Program-made: the position numbers and the translations under genes
The notes under the pieces: model-generated
What the model saw: only the letters and a program-made list of their open reading frames with translations
Database searches by the model: none
Told to the model about the DNA's origin: nothing
From: Prevotella sp.
Lineage (GTDB): Bacteria; Bacteroidota; Bacteroidia; Bacteroidales; Dysgonomonadaceae
DNA: 64,000 bases
NCBI GenBank assembly: GCA_031285625.1
Contig: JAITVV010000035.1
Location: 1 to 64,000 of the forward strand
Direction: 5' to 3'
Shown: positions 17,925 through 27,969 of the stretch, piece after piece
Layout of the letters: each line of letters opens with the position of its first letter
Position numbering within the stretch: position 1 is the stretch's first letter

Positions 17925-20657
17925 ATGATGAATATTATGATGAGGTTCCTAAAGATTTTATTTACTGTATTTATTATTCTACAAGCTATTTCGCTAAAAA
18001 GCCAGACACAGGAAGTAGATCTTTCAGGAGAATGGCGTTTCCAGACCGATGTAATGGATTTTCGTCGTGGGTCATTATCTCCAAGATATAACCATAAATT
18101 GCAGGAAACGATTACTTTACCGGCTATTACAGATGATTATAAAATAGGTTATAAATCTCCTTACCGACATATAGACCGCCTCACCCGTGTATATGAATAT
18201 ATGGGACCTGCATGGTATCAGCGCGATATAGAGATACCAAAAGAGTGGAAAGGAAAACGTATCTTTATGTATTTCGAACGTACACACTGGTTGAGTTCCA
18301 TCTATGTAGATACAAAAGAAGTAAGCAAGATTGATTATATCAGTGTGCCTCATAATCACGATCTCACAGATTTTGTTACTCCGGGAAAAACCCACCGTAT
18401 AACTGTTTGTATCGACAACCGCTATCAGCATAATACACACAAGTGGAATCATGCTCATACCGAGTTTACCCAAATCAACTGGAATGGTATTCTGGGCGAA
18501 ATGAAGCTTGTTGCCATTGATCCTGTATATATCGAAGATTTGCAGGTATATCCCAATATTGCAGATAATTCGATAAAGGTAAAAATGCAGATAAATAATT
18601 ATAGCAAGAAAAATGTGGATGGAAAGGCTGCATTTACTATTTCTGGAGATAATTATACATTAAATAAAAATGTAGCTGTAAACGGAAAGGATTCTGTTAT
18701 CTATTTCGAAGATATTATTCAGTTAGGAAAGAATGCAAAGCTGTGGGATGAATTTAATCCGAATATCTATAATATAACTTGCCAACTGAATTCGAATATG
18801 GATAAGGCAAAATATCAACATGAAAAATCAGCTACTTTCGGTATACGTGAAGTCAGGCAAGGTAAGAACCATGTATTGCTTAATGACCGTCCAATCCATC
18901 TGAGAGGAACAGTGGAGAATGCAGTATTTCCCAAAACGGGCTATGCTCCTGTGGAAGATGCAGAGTGGGATAGGATACTGCAAATTATGAAAGATTACGG
19001 GATGAACCATATGCGGTTCCATTCATGGTGTCCTCCTAAAGCTGCTTTCCGTATGGCTGACAAACATGGTATTTATCTGGAGGTGGAAATGCCGATGTGG
19101 GGCAAAGATGCTGAACCGGACGAAGCCCGTTATAATTTCTTCCGCCGCGAGATGAGAGCTATCCTAAAGGAATACGGGAATCATCCATCTTTTGTATTAT
19201 ACTGCAACGGAAACGAAATTACTGGTAATTTTGATTTTATTGAAGAGCTTACGGCTGATGGAAGAGCATTAGATAATCGTCATTTATTTAGCGGTTCAAC
19301 TGCAAGAACCCGTGTAAAATCGGATCAATATTATGTATCACAGCAAACCAACAAGGGACCTGTAAAAGTATATGAAGGTTTACCAGATACAGACTGGGAT
19401 AGGAATAAAGAATCGGATGTAGATGTACCTGTTATTTCACACGAATCGGGACAACGTTGCATATATCCTAATTTTGAAGAAATAAAGAAATATGCAAACA
19501 GCCCGGTACAGGCACGTAATTTTGAAGTTTTCAGGGAAATGCTCAGTGAAAATGGAATGCTTGATCAGGCAAATGATTTCTTTAAAGCTTCAGGTGCTCT
19601 CACTGTTATTGAATATAAGGCCGTTATAGAGGCATTACTCAGGTCATCTAAATCGGCTGGATTCCAGTTATTATCTATCAATGATTTTCCCGGACAAGGA
19701 TATGCTCCTGTCGGAATATTAGACCCGTTTTGGGATTCGAAAGGGCTGGTAACTGCCGATAAATTCAGGGAATCTTGTGCACCTACAGTTGCTTTATTGC
19801 GTTATAATAAAAGTTCTTTCTTCAATGATGAAGTCTTTACAGGAAAAGCGGAAGTGTATAACTTTAGTAATTCTGCAATTAAAAATGCAAAGATAAACTG
19901 GTCATTGACTGATGCTTCCGGTAAAACATTGAAAAAAGGAAATCTGAAAAATCAAACAATTGGCAATGGTGATGTTTTCCCGGTAGGAGAATTTTCTTTT
20001 ACGCTGAAGGATATCTCATCACCTCAAAAAGTAACAGTTCATTTATCAGTAAATGATAATATTAAGAACAGTTGGGATATATGGGTATATCCTCGTAATG
20101 AATCGCTAATGCAATCTACAGATGACGTGCTCTACACAACTGTGTATGATGATAAGGCTAAACAACAACTAAAAGAAGGGAAAAAGGTCGTACTTACCCC
20201 ATTACCCAATAAAGTGAAAGGGCGCAAATCTGTTTTTCACAATCATTTCTGGAATCCTATTATGTTTGCTTGGCCACCGATGACTATCGGTTGTCTGATA
20301 CATAATGATCAGGCGATGTTCAATAATTTCGTGACTTCTTACCATACCGATTGGCAATGGTGGGATATTCTCAACAATGCGAAAGTAATAGAAATGAAAG
20401 ATGCACCTAATGAGTTAAGGCCATTTATTCAGGTGATCGATAGTTATGATAACAATCAAAAACTGGGCATCGGCTTTGAAGCGAAAGTCGGTAATGGTAA
20501 GTTATTGGTGTTAGCTGTGGATATAAAAAAAGAAATGGATGAACGCCCGGCAACCCGGCAGTTACTGGTTAGTATAGATGACTATGTGAAGAGTGCTGAA
20601 TTCAGTCCAAAGGTCGCTGTTGAAGAGTCATTTATTCAATCATTCTTAATGAAATAA
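17925..20657 (+). CDS. GH2 family hydrolase, long form
   Basis: An exported 910-residue enzyme. After the signal peptide (cleaved around KSQTQ) come the GH2 jelly roll (DLSGEWRFQTD, GPAWYQRDIEIP), the immunoglobulin-like domain and a TIM barrel. The acid/base residue is E431 in CNGNEI, and the nucleophile is probably E507 in ISHESGQ. About 300 extra C-terminal residues form further beta-rich domains. HLRGTVENAVFP and MRFHSWCPPKAAF are typical of a PUL GH2 branch usually named beta-galactosidase or just sugar-binding hydrolase. Several ATG codons occur at the start (17925, 17928, 17937, 17940), and which one is used is uncertain. Sugar specificity is unknown. Confidence 0.87.
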   Translation: MMNIMMRFLKILFTVFIILQAISLKSQTQEVDLSGEWRFQTDVMDFRRGSLSPRYNHKLQETITLPAITDDYKIGYKSPYRHIDRLTRVYEYMGPAWYQRDIEIPKEWKGKRIFMYFERTHWLSSIYVDTKEVSKIDYISVPHNHDLTDFVTPGKTHRITVCIDNRYQHNTHKWNHAHTEFTQINWNGILGEMKLVAIDPVYIEDLQVYPNIADNSIKVKMQINNYSKKNVDGKAAFTISGDNYTLNKNVAVNGKDSVIYFEDIIQLGKNAKLWDEFNPNIYNITCQLNSNMDKAKYQHEKSATFGIREVRQGKNHVLLNDRPIHLRGTVENAVFPKTGYAPVEDAEWDRILQIMKDYGMNHMRFHSWCPPKAAFRMADKHGIYLEVEMPMWGKDAEPDEARYNFFRREMRAILKEYGNHPSFVLYCNGNEITGNFDFIEELTADGRALDNRHLFSGSTARTRVKSDQYYVSQQTNKGPVKVYEGLPDTDWDRNKESDVDVPVISHESGQRCIYPNFEEIKKYANSPVQARNFEVFREMLSENGMLDQANDFFKASGALTVIEYKAVIEALLRSSKSAGFQLLSINDFPGQGYAPVGILDPFWDSKGLVTADKFRESCAPTVALLRYNKSSFFNDEVFTGKAEVYNFSNSAIKNAKINWSLTDASGKTLKKGNLKNQTIGNGDVFPVGEFSFTLKDISSPQKVTVHLSVNDNIKNSWDIWVYPRNESLMQSTDDVLYTTVYDDKAKQQLKEGKKVVLTPLPNKVKGRKSVFHNHFWNPIMFAWPPMTIGCLIHNDQAMFNNFVTSYHTDWQWWDILNNAKVIEMKDAPNELRPFIQVIDSYDNNQKLGIGFEAKVGNGKLLVLAVDIKKEMDERPATRQLLVSIDDYVKSAEFSPKVAVEESFIQSFLMK

Positions 20658-20743
20658 TTTATCTATATAGTAACTATAGGCTTTTTGAAAGGTGACATCT
20701 GAAAATCGCGAAAAGTTATAACTTTTGTCACCTTTGTTACTTT
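20658..20743. repeat. Intergenic element with nested palindrome, copy A
   Basis: Three blocks in order: TTTATCTATATAGTA (20658-20672), AAAGGTGAC (20688-20696), and AAAAGTTATAACTTTT (20711-20726, a perfect 16-bp palindrome) followed by GTCACCTTT (20727-20735), which pairs with the second block. A diverged copy with the same order lies at 39378-39470. It occupies almost the whole gap between the long GH2 gene and the GH35-like gene. Confidence 0.6.
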
Positions 20744-20759
20744 TTAACAAATTTAGGAT

Positions 20760-21530
20760 ATGAAAAAAATATATCTTCTTGTTAGCTCACTTCTCTGTTT
20801 TTCGCTCATTGCTGTGGGACAGGAGATAAATATGCAGGAAATAGCGCCGCTCGAACAAATATATGGTGATGTGCAGGAGTCTGAAAACCTGCTTCCTATG
20901 AATGATCTGGGTATCGAATTCGGTTATGTACTTTACGAAGCTGAAATCGTGACTGAATCGGACGATGTAGTATTGGAAGTAGAGAATGTCCGGGATTATG
21001 CAGCTATATATATTGATGACAATCTGCAGGGTACAATGACTGATAACAGGAAAAAAGTGACATTAAATGTTAGTCTGGGAACACACAAATTGCGACTCTA
21101 TGTAGAGAACATCGGACGTATCACTTATGGTCCTGAAATATTGGATAATTCGAAAGGCTTGTTTGGCAGTATTTCATTGGATGGAGAAGAAATCGAAGGC
21201 TGGAAGATAATTCCTCTGAATGTAAAAGATTGTGATATTAACAGTTTGTCTTTTACAAAGGGAAAAACAAGCGATATCCCATGTTTTCATAAAGGATATT
21301 TTGATATAGGTACTCCCGAAAGTACTTACCTCGATATATCCGGATGGGGAATGGGTGAAGTCTGGATAAACGGGCAATATATGGGTTCATACTGGGAGGA
21401 AGAAAAACAACAATCGATACAGATACCTGCCGAAAATCTTTTAACTGGAAATAATGAAATTGTGGTCTTTGAATTAAAGAATAATCAGCAAAAATCAATG
21501 AGATTATCTGATAAACCTTTGTTTAAATAA
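20760..21530 (+). CDS. GH35-like accessory protein without catalytic domain
   Basis: An exported 256-residue protein. After a signal peptide (cleaved near AVGQE) the sequence starts at once with NDLGIEFGYVLYEAEI, which resembles the first non-catalytic beta domain of GH35 beta-galactosidases. It continues with YAAIYIDDNLQGT, LRLYVENIGRITYG, KGLFGSISLDG, then the second jelly roll with LDISGWGMGEVWINGQYMG and ends with NEIVVFEL. These match the C-terminal half of a GH35 enzyme, but the TIM barrel is absent and cannot be found upstream. The ORF is intact with a clean boundary, so this looks like a stand-alone galactose-binding-type module rather than decay. It may bind galactosides or pair with another PUL enzyme; that is inference. 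Confidence 0.78.
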   Translation: MKKIYLLVSSLLCFSLIAVGQEINMQEIAPLEQIYGDVQESENLLPMNDLGIEFGYVLYEAEIVTESDDVVLEVENVRDYAAIYIDDNLQGTMTDNRKKVTLNVSLGTHKLRLYVENIGRITYGPEILDNSKGLFGSISLDGEEIEGWKIIPLNVKDCDINSLSFTKGKTSDIPCFHKGYFDIGTPESTYLDISGWGMGEVWINGQYMGSYWEEEKQQSIQIPAENLLTGNNEIVVFELKNNQQKSMRLSDKPLFK

Positions 21531-21623
21531 AGGATAAAGAATACTTTTATTAAAATTATAACCATATACTCTGTCACAGACTACATTCCCTTCTGTTTTG
21601 ATAAGAGTAATAAAAGATACAGA

Positions 21624-23831
21624 ATGAAAAATAAAAGAATTATTTGTGGATTACTGCTCTTGAGCACGATATCATGCAGTTTGATAGCACAGGGTAAAAA
21701 AGAGTATCCATATAAAGATGCGACGAAACCGGTAGAAGAGAGAGTAAATGATCTGGTTTCCCGGATGACATTAGAAGAAAAAGTGCTTCAACTTAACCAG
21801 TACACACTGGGAAGAAACGATAATGTAAATAATGTAGGGGAAGCAGTAAAGAATATACCTGCCGAATTAGGTTCGGTTATCTATTTCAATAGTGATCCTG
21901 AATACAGGAATGCACTGCAGCGCAAAGCAATGGAAGAATCCCGGCTGGGTATTCCGCTTATCTTCGGATATGATGTTATACATGGCTACCGTACTACCTA
22001 TCCGATTTCATTGGCACAGGCTTGTTCATGGAATCCTCAATTGGTAAAACGGGCATGTGGTGTAGCAGCTCAGGAAGCCAGAATGTCCGGTGTTGACTGG
22101 ACTTTCTCTCCGATGATTGATGTAGCACGTGATGGACGTTGGGGACGTGTATCGGAAGGATATGGCGAAGATCCATATACAAACGCACTTTTCGGATATG
22201 TATCTGTACAGGGATATCAGGGTAATGATATGTCGAACAGTAAGAATGTAGCTGCATGTCTTAAACATTATGTGGGTTATGGAGCTTCGGAGGGAGGACG
22301 GGATTATGTATTTACTGAAATCTCGCGGCAGACACTCTGGGATACATATATGTTACCATACGAGGCTGGAGTAAAGGGAGGCGCTGCAACACTGATGAGT
22401 TCGTTTAATGATATTAGTGGCATACCCGGAACAGCCAATCATTACATATTGACAGATATATTAAAAGATCGTTGGGGACACGATGGATTTGTTGTCTCTG
22501 ATTGGGGTGCTATAGAGCAACTCAGACCTCAGGGTGTAGCCGCCGATAAAAAAGAGGCTGCACTAATAGCATTTAATGCCGGTGTGGAAATGGATATGAT
22601 GAATAACAGTTACAATAATCATTTAGCTGAACTTGTAAATGAAGGGAAGGTATCTGAGGAAAGGCTGAACGATGCTGTAAAACGTGTGTTACGTGTAAAA
22701 TTCAGATTAGGCCTGTTTGATAATCCATATACTCCGGTATCTACCGAGAAAGAGCGTTTCTTACTACCTGAAAGTTTGGAGATTGCTGAAAAGCTGGCTG
22801 AAGAATCGATGGTATTACTTAAAAATGATAATAAAACATTGCCATTATCCAATCTGTCAAAGATTGCAGTTATTGGCCCGATGGCTAAAGATAAAGAGCA
22901 TTTGCTTGGCTCATGGGCTGCTCATGGAAATGCAAAAGATGTAATCAGTATTTATGAGGGATTAGAATCTGAATTTAAAGGAAAATCCGAACTATTATAT
23001 GTCAAAGGTTGTGATTTCGAAGGGAATGATACATCCGGTTTTGCAGAAGCATTAGCTACAGCGCAAAGGGCTGATGTGATTCTTGTTTGTTTGGGTGAAA
23101 AAAAAGGTTGGAGCGGTGAAAACGCATCGCGGTCTACCCTGGCGTTACCACAAGTTCAGGAACAACTGGTTCAGGAATTGAAGAAATCCGGTAAACCTGT
23201 AGTTATCCTTCTATCCAGTGGCCGCCCATTAGAGCTAAATCGTTTGGAACCTCTTGCTGATGCAATGCTTGAGGTATGGCAACCGGGTATCAGGGGCGGT
23301 AACCCGATAGCAGGAATACTCTCCGGAAAAATCAACCCCTCAGGAAAATTGTCTATAACATTCCCATATTCAACAGGGCAAATACCTATATATTACAATC
23401 AGAGACAGAGTGCACGTCCTCACCAAGGTAAATATCAGGATATTCCCAACACACCATTATATGAGTTTGCTCATGGACTGAGTTATACAACATTTGAGTA
23501 TGGAGATTTAAAAGCATCCTCATTGAAGGTTAAGCGTAGTGACAAATTGGTGATAGAGATTCCTGTAACAAACACAGGTGATATGGATGGTGCTGAAACT
23601 GTGCATTGGTTCATATCCGACCCTGTTTGTTCTATATCCCGTCCGGTGAAAGAACTCAAATACTTTAAAAAAGAAATGTTGAAAAAAGGAGAGACTAAGG
23701 TATTCCGGTTCGATATACATTTCGATAGAGATTTTGGCTTTGTGAATGGCGATGGAGAACGTTTTTTAGAGTCGGGTGATTATTATATAATTGTAAAAGA
23801 TAAGAAGTTGAAAATAGAATTGATAGATTAA
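21624..23831 (+). CDS. GH3 beta-glycosidase (beta-glucosidase/xylosidase type)
   Basis: An exported 735-residue GH3 enzyme. It has a signal peptide, then the (beta/alpha)8 domain with FGYDVIHGYRT, CLKHYVGYG and GFVVSDWGAI, where D293 is the catalytic nucleophile. The alpha/beta sandwich domain carries the probable acid/base glutamate near residue 499 in GWSGEN. A fibronectin-III-like domain closes the protein (about 640-735, VTNTGDMDGAETV). The layout matches periplasmic BglX-type enzymes that remove terminal beta-linked glucose or xylose; the exact sugar is not readable. The regulator gene follows after 26 bases, so the two probably share a transcript. Confidence 0.93.
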   Translation: MKNKRIICGLLLLSTISCSLIAQGKKEYPYKDATKPVEERVNDLVSRMTLEEKVLQLNQYTLGRNDNVNNVGEAVKNIPAELGSVIYFNSDPEYRNALQRKAMEESRLGIPLIFGYDVIHGYRTTYPISLAQACSWNPQLVKRACGVAAQEARMSGVDWTFSPMIDVARDGRWGRVSEGYGEDPYTNALFGYVSVQGYQGNDMSNSKNVAACLKHYVGYGASEGGRDYVFTEISRQTLWDTYMLPYEAGVKGGAATLMSSFNDISGIPGTANHYILTDILKDRWGHDGFVVSDWGAIEQLRPQGVAADKKEAALIAFNAGVEMDMMNNSYNNHLAELVNEGKVSEERLNDAVKRVLRVKFRLGLFDNPYTPVSTEKERFLLPESLEIAEKLAEESMVLLKNDNKTLPLSNLSKIAVIGPMAKDKEHLLGSWAAHGNAKDVISIYEGLESEFKGKSELLYVKGCDFEGNDTSGFAEALATAQRADVILVCLGEKKGWSGENASRSTLALPQVQEQLVQELKKSGKPVVILLSSGRPLELNRLEPLADAMLEVWQPGIRGGNPIAGILSGKINPSGKLSITFPYSTGQIPIYYNQRQSARPHQGKYQDIPNTPLYEFAHGLSYTTFEYGDLKASSLKVKRSDKLVIEIPVTNTGDMDGAETVHWFISDPVCSISRPVKELKYFKKEMLKKGETKVFRFDIHFDRDFGFVNGDGERFLESGDYYIIVKDKKLKIELID

Positions 23832-23857
23832 GGCTTCAAGGAAAGTAATTATCGCGA

Positions 23858-26800
23858 ATGGGAAAGAAACTATTCTTATTATTTGTATTTTATCTGTTTA
23901 TACATATTAATTCCTCGGCAATAGATATCTCGAAATATCGATTTCATTCTATGCCGGAGACTTCTTACTACGGAGGTATACAAAGTATAGTGAAGGATAG
24001 TGTCGGACGTATTTGGTATAGTGGTACTGATGCCTTTTTTATGTACAATGGGAGTTCGTTTTACCAGCTCAACGATCTTCTGTCTACTAAGTATCCTAAA
24101 TCTCACTGGGCTTATGGTGAGTTTATTACAGATAAGGAAAAGAGATTGTATTTTAGTACAAATCAAGGCTTATTACGCTTTAACTATGAAAAGTTTGATT
24201 TTGATTTTATCTTAAAAGGTAAAGTCAGGTCGGTTACCCTGAATGATGACGGTACTATTTGGTTAATAAAAGATGATAGTATAAAATCTTTTTCACCGGA
24301 AACGTATGATATAGGCTCATATTCATCACCGCTTTCCACTTCTTTTACTAAAGTTGTTTCTGCCAATGGTACTGTTTATTGTGCAGATGAGGGTCGTATA
24401 TATCGTGCAAATAAGGATAAGAAAGACTTTTCTTTATTTGTTGACTTGGGAGGAGGAAACAATAGTATGAGGGATATTCTGGAATTTGATGGTTTGATCT
24501 ATGTCCTTACTCATATGAACGGGTTATTTGTTCTGGATAAGAGCGGGAATATAAAAGAACATCATAATATTCCGTTTAAATCGGATAAATCTATAATCTC
24601 TAAAAAATTATACCTTGACTCTTCAAATATAATATGGATTGCATCCCTGTCGGGGCTTCATTTATTTGATCCGGTAACAAAGGATACTGAGCTACTCCAA
24701 TCCAATCTTAACGATGCTTATTCTTTACCTAATAATTCAATATGGACTATCTACCCTGATCCGGATGGAGGGGTGTGGATAGGCACATATGGCGGTAAGT
24801 TTGCTTATACTACTTTTTTCGATAATAATGTACGGTATATTGAAGCTACTCCGGGCGGACTTAATCATTCAATTGTAAGTAGCTTTGAGGAGGATAAGGA
24901 CGGAAATATCTGGATTGGGACTGAAGGTGGCGGACTTAATTACTGGAATAGAAAAGATGATACTTTTAAGCATTACCGACATTCCGAAGGAAATAGTATA
25001 AACTCTAATTCAATCAAGACACTACGTTTTGATAAGGCAAAGGATATACTATACATTGCAGCGTTTAATGGAGGCCTTACTCAGTACAATGCAAATACAA
25101 AGCAATTTACCGATCTCAGGATGTACTATCCTGACAGGAATCAGCAACTGAATGTATATGATTTTGCATTCGATAATGATGCAGGTATCTGGGTTACAGA
25201 TCCCGATAATCTATTGTTTTATAAAGATAAAAAGAATAATGAAATAAAGATATTCTCCATATACGATTCGAATGGGCAAAAAGTGAATATACAGGTGGAG
25301 TCCTTATATTACGAAGAGGATAACTTACATCTGATCACCCATCAGGGATTATTTGTCGTTGATACAAAAACGCAGAAAATTATCAATCATTTTTATCTTC
25401 AAAACGAGCCATATGCTGTAAATAACCTTTGCTGTTATTGTATTACATCAGGCTCTGATATATGGTTAGGTACTCTTGGAGGAGGTGTAAATCTATTAAA
25501 AAAGGATGGTTCGTACAGAAATTTTAATGAGAAAGATGGTTTTCCGGCTAAGATGGTCTTTGGCATTCTCGAAGATGCCGAATCAAAAGATATCTGGCTT
25601 AGTACCGATGATGGATTATATTATTATAATTTTAAGAATGAGGAGTTTAGTAAAGCGGGAATTTATAGAGCCAATCAATGTGGCGCGTTTTATGTACGGT
25701 CATATTATAAAACATCCAAGCAGGAAATGCTGTTTGGGGGTACTAATGGTTTCATAATATTTACTCCCGGCAAAATAAAGTATAATCCTCAGAAACCAAA
25801 AACATTCTTTACTGACTTCTTCATCAATAATAACAGGATAACATATCATACGGATGATTCCCCTGTAAGGAAAGATATCTCCGCCATGTCGTACAGGGGG
25901 AATAAAGAAGATAAAATCGTTCTGTCACATAGACAGTCAAATATTGAAATAAGATTCTCATCAAATAGCTATTTGCTTGCCGATAAAAATAAATATGCGT
26001 ACCGTATGTCCGGATTGTCAGAAACCTGGCAAGTCGTAAATCCTGGACAGAAATCGGTTCAGTTCTTCAATCTACCACCCGGGGATTATATTTTCGAAGT
26101 CAAAGCTGCAAACAATGACGGACTGTGGGGAGACGAGGCTTCAAGCTTATACCTGCATGTTAAGCCTTCTCCATTCCTTTCCATATGGGCATATATTATT
26201 TATATAATGCTGTTGTTGGCACTGATATATCTGGTATGGAGGTATTTTACCAATAAGAAAATCTTTAAGCATAGGCTGGAGATGGAGCAGGCTAAAGATC
26301 GTAATATGCGTGAACTGACTCAGGCCCGGATAAACTTCTTTACCAATATATCGCACGACTTAAAAACACCTTTAACACTGGTCTTAGATCCTCTGAAACA
26401 ACTAAAGGAGCTGTTTTCTGACGATCAGTCGTCTAAAAACTACGTGAGCCTGATAGAAAATAATGTAATGCGCATACAGCGTATGATTAGTCAGCTATTG
26501 CAGTTCAGAGAGATAGAAAGCCAGAAAATAACATTGAATTTGCAATCGGGAGACCTCGTTAAATATATTAAGAATGTTTTTTCCTTATTCGAATTATATG
26601 CCAATAAGAAAGAAATAGAAACAAGCATGTCTTCACATGTGGATAGTCTCTATGCTACCTTTGATTATGATATAATAGAGAAAATATTTACCAACCTCTT
26701 CTCTAATGCTGTAAAGTATACACCGGATAAAGGATATATCGGTATCCGGATGTACGGAGCTACACAGGATGAAATATTGGATCTGAAAAATACAGAGAAT

Positions 26801-27922
26801 CAGAAGGCCGGGGTAGAATATATATCTGTTGAGGTAACTAATACCGGAGCAGGTATAGCAGATGATAAAAAAGATCAGCTATTTAAATCTTTCAACAGGC
26901 TGTCTTTACAAAAACCGGATTTTGAAGAAAGTACGGGTTTGGGTTTAGCTATTGTCAAAGAACTGGTCAGTACCCTTTCTGGGAAAATTATAATGAAATC
27001 AGAGTCGGATAAAGTTTCTTTTACGGTTGTACTTCCTTTTGTGCTTGAGACAAATGTGATTGAAGATGAGTCGATCTCCTACGATTACACACTATCCGAA
27101 ATCGATAACATATTAGATGAATCGGAAGAAGTAAATGTGGATAATAAACAGAATAGGAAAGCAAACAGTGTTATTGTAATTGAAGACGATCTTAATCTGA
27201 GGTTGTATATGGAACAACGATTATCTGAATATTATAATGTATATACAGCCGTTGACGGTGCTGAAGGAATAATCAAAACGGAGAAGATCTATCCTCAGGT
27301 AGTTATTACAGACCTGATGATGCCTAAGTTTAATGGATTTGATGTTTGCCGGAAATTGAGATCAAATTTTAAGACAAGCCATATTCCCATAATCGTTATA
27401 TCTGCATTGGGAGACAATACCCAAAATAAGATAAAAGCCTTGGAAGCCGGGGCCAGTGTTTTTATTGATAAACCTTTCGATATGGATTATTTACTGCAAC
27501 AGGTAAATAATATAATGAAAAGCCAGAATGAACTGAAGGAATTATATAGTAAGAAATATATTGTAGAACCTTCCAGGATAACTATTTCTTCGATGGATGA
27601 AGAGTTACTCAAGAGAGCTATGGATTATATTGAGCTGAATATAAGTAATCCTGATTACGATGTGGAATCTTTTGTTTCTGATATGAACATTGGACGGACG
27701 TTGCTATATCAAAAAATAAATGATATAGTGGGTATGTCTATAAAAGAGTTTATTCTCAATATTCGCCTCAAACGAAGTGCCCATTTACTAAAAGAATCGG
27801 ATCTTACTATATCTGAAATAGCTTATCAGACAGGCTTCAATAACGCTAAATATTTCAGCATCTGCTTCAAAAAGCAGTTTGAAGTTACCCCTACCGAATT
27901 TAAGAAGAGAGCAACAGAATAG
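23858..27922 (+). CDS. Hybrid two-component system sensor/regulator (HTCS) of the PUL
   Basis: A 1354-residue one-protein two-component system. It has a signal peptide, a periplasmic sensor of repeated two-component propeller units (GGVWIGTYGG, GNIWIGTEGGGLN, SDIWLGTLGGGVN) and a Y_Y_Y domain (about 705-768). One membrane segment follows (about 772-796). The cytoplasmic part holds a HisKA domain with H833 in SHDLKTPL, an HATPase domain (NLFSNAVKYTP, TGLGLAIVKEL), a receiver with D1152 in ITDLMMPKFNG, and a C-terminal AraC-type HTH (about 1255-1352, ending in GFNNAKYFSICFKKQF). Such proteins bind a signature oligosaccharide and switch on their own PUL, which I infer here. It sits inside the enzyme array rather than at an edge. 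Confidence 0.95.
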   Translation: MGKKLFLLFVFYLFIHINSSAIDISKYRFHSMPETSYYGGIQSIVKDSVGRIWYSGTDAFFMYNGSSFYQLNDLLSTKYPKSHWAYGEFITDKEKRLYFSTNQGLLRFNYEKFDFDFILKGKVRSVTLNDDGTIWLIKDDSIKSFSPETYDIGSYSSPLSTSFTKVVSANGTVYCADEGRIYRANKDKKDFSLFVDLGGGNNSMRDILEFDGLIYVLTHMNGLFVLDKSGNIKEHHNIPFKSDKSIISKKLYLDSSNIIWIASLSGLHLFDPVTKDTELLQSNLNDAYSLPNNSIWTIYPDPDGGVWIGTYGGKFAYTTFFDNNVRYIEATPGGLNHSIVSSFEEDKDGNIWIGTEGGGLNYWNRKDDTFKHYRHSEGNSINSNSIKTLRFDKAKDILYIAAFNGGLTQYNANTKQFTDLRMYYPDRNQQLNVYDFAFDNDAGIWVTDPDNLLFYKDKKNNEIKIFSIYDSNGQKVNIQVESLYYEEDNLHLITHQGLFVVDTKTQKIINHFYLQNEPYAVNNLCCYCITSGSDIWLGTLGGGVNLLKKDGSYRNFNEKDGFPAKMVFGILEDAESKDIWLSTDDGLYYYNFKNEEFSKAGIYRANQCGAFYVRSYYKTSKQEMLFGGTNGFIIFTPGKIKYNPQKPKTFFTDFFINNNRITYHTDDSPVRKDISAMSYRGNKEDKIVLSHRQSNIEIRFSSNSYLLADKNKYAYRMSGLSETWQVVNPGQKSVQFFNLPPGDYIFEVKAANNDGLWGDEASSLYLHVKPSPFLSIWAYIIYIMLLLALIYLVWRYFTNKKIFKHRLEMEQAKDRNMRELTQARINFFTNISHDLKTPLTLVLDPLKQLKELFSDDQSSKNYVSLIENNVMRIQRMISQLLQFREIESQKITLNLQSGDLVKYIKNVFSLFELYANKKEIETSMSSHVDSLYATFDYDIIEKIFTNLFSNAVKYTPDKGYIGIRMYGATQDEILDLKNTENQKAGVEYISVEVTNTGAGIADDKKDQLFKSFNRLSLQKPDFEESTGLGLAIVKELVSTLSGKIIMKSESDKVSFTVVLPFVLETNVIEDESISYDYTLSEIDNILDESEEVNVDNKQNRKANSVIVIEDDLNLRLYMEQRLSEYYNVYTAVDGAEGIIKTEKIYPQVVITDLMMPKFNGFDVCRKLRSNFKTSHIPIIVISALGDNTQNKIKALEAGASVFIDKPFDMDYLLQQVNNIMKSQNELKELYSKKYIVEPSRITISSMDEELLKRAMDYIELNISNPDYDVESFVSDMNIGRTLLYQKINDIVGMSIKEFILNIRLKRSAHLLKESDLTISEIAYQTGFNNAKYFSICFKKQFEVTPTEFKKRATE

Positions 27923-27969
27923 GGCGAGATTGGATTCGTAGCTCATTAGGCTTTTAATTAATAAATAAT

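Noticed and set aside
20658-20759. Remnant of a GH35 catalytic domain upstream of the GH35-like gene
   Set aside because: Only about 100 bases lie between the genes, and they consist of palindromes and show no trace of coding sequence.
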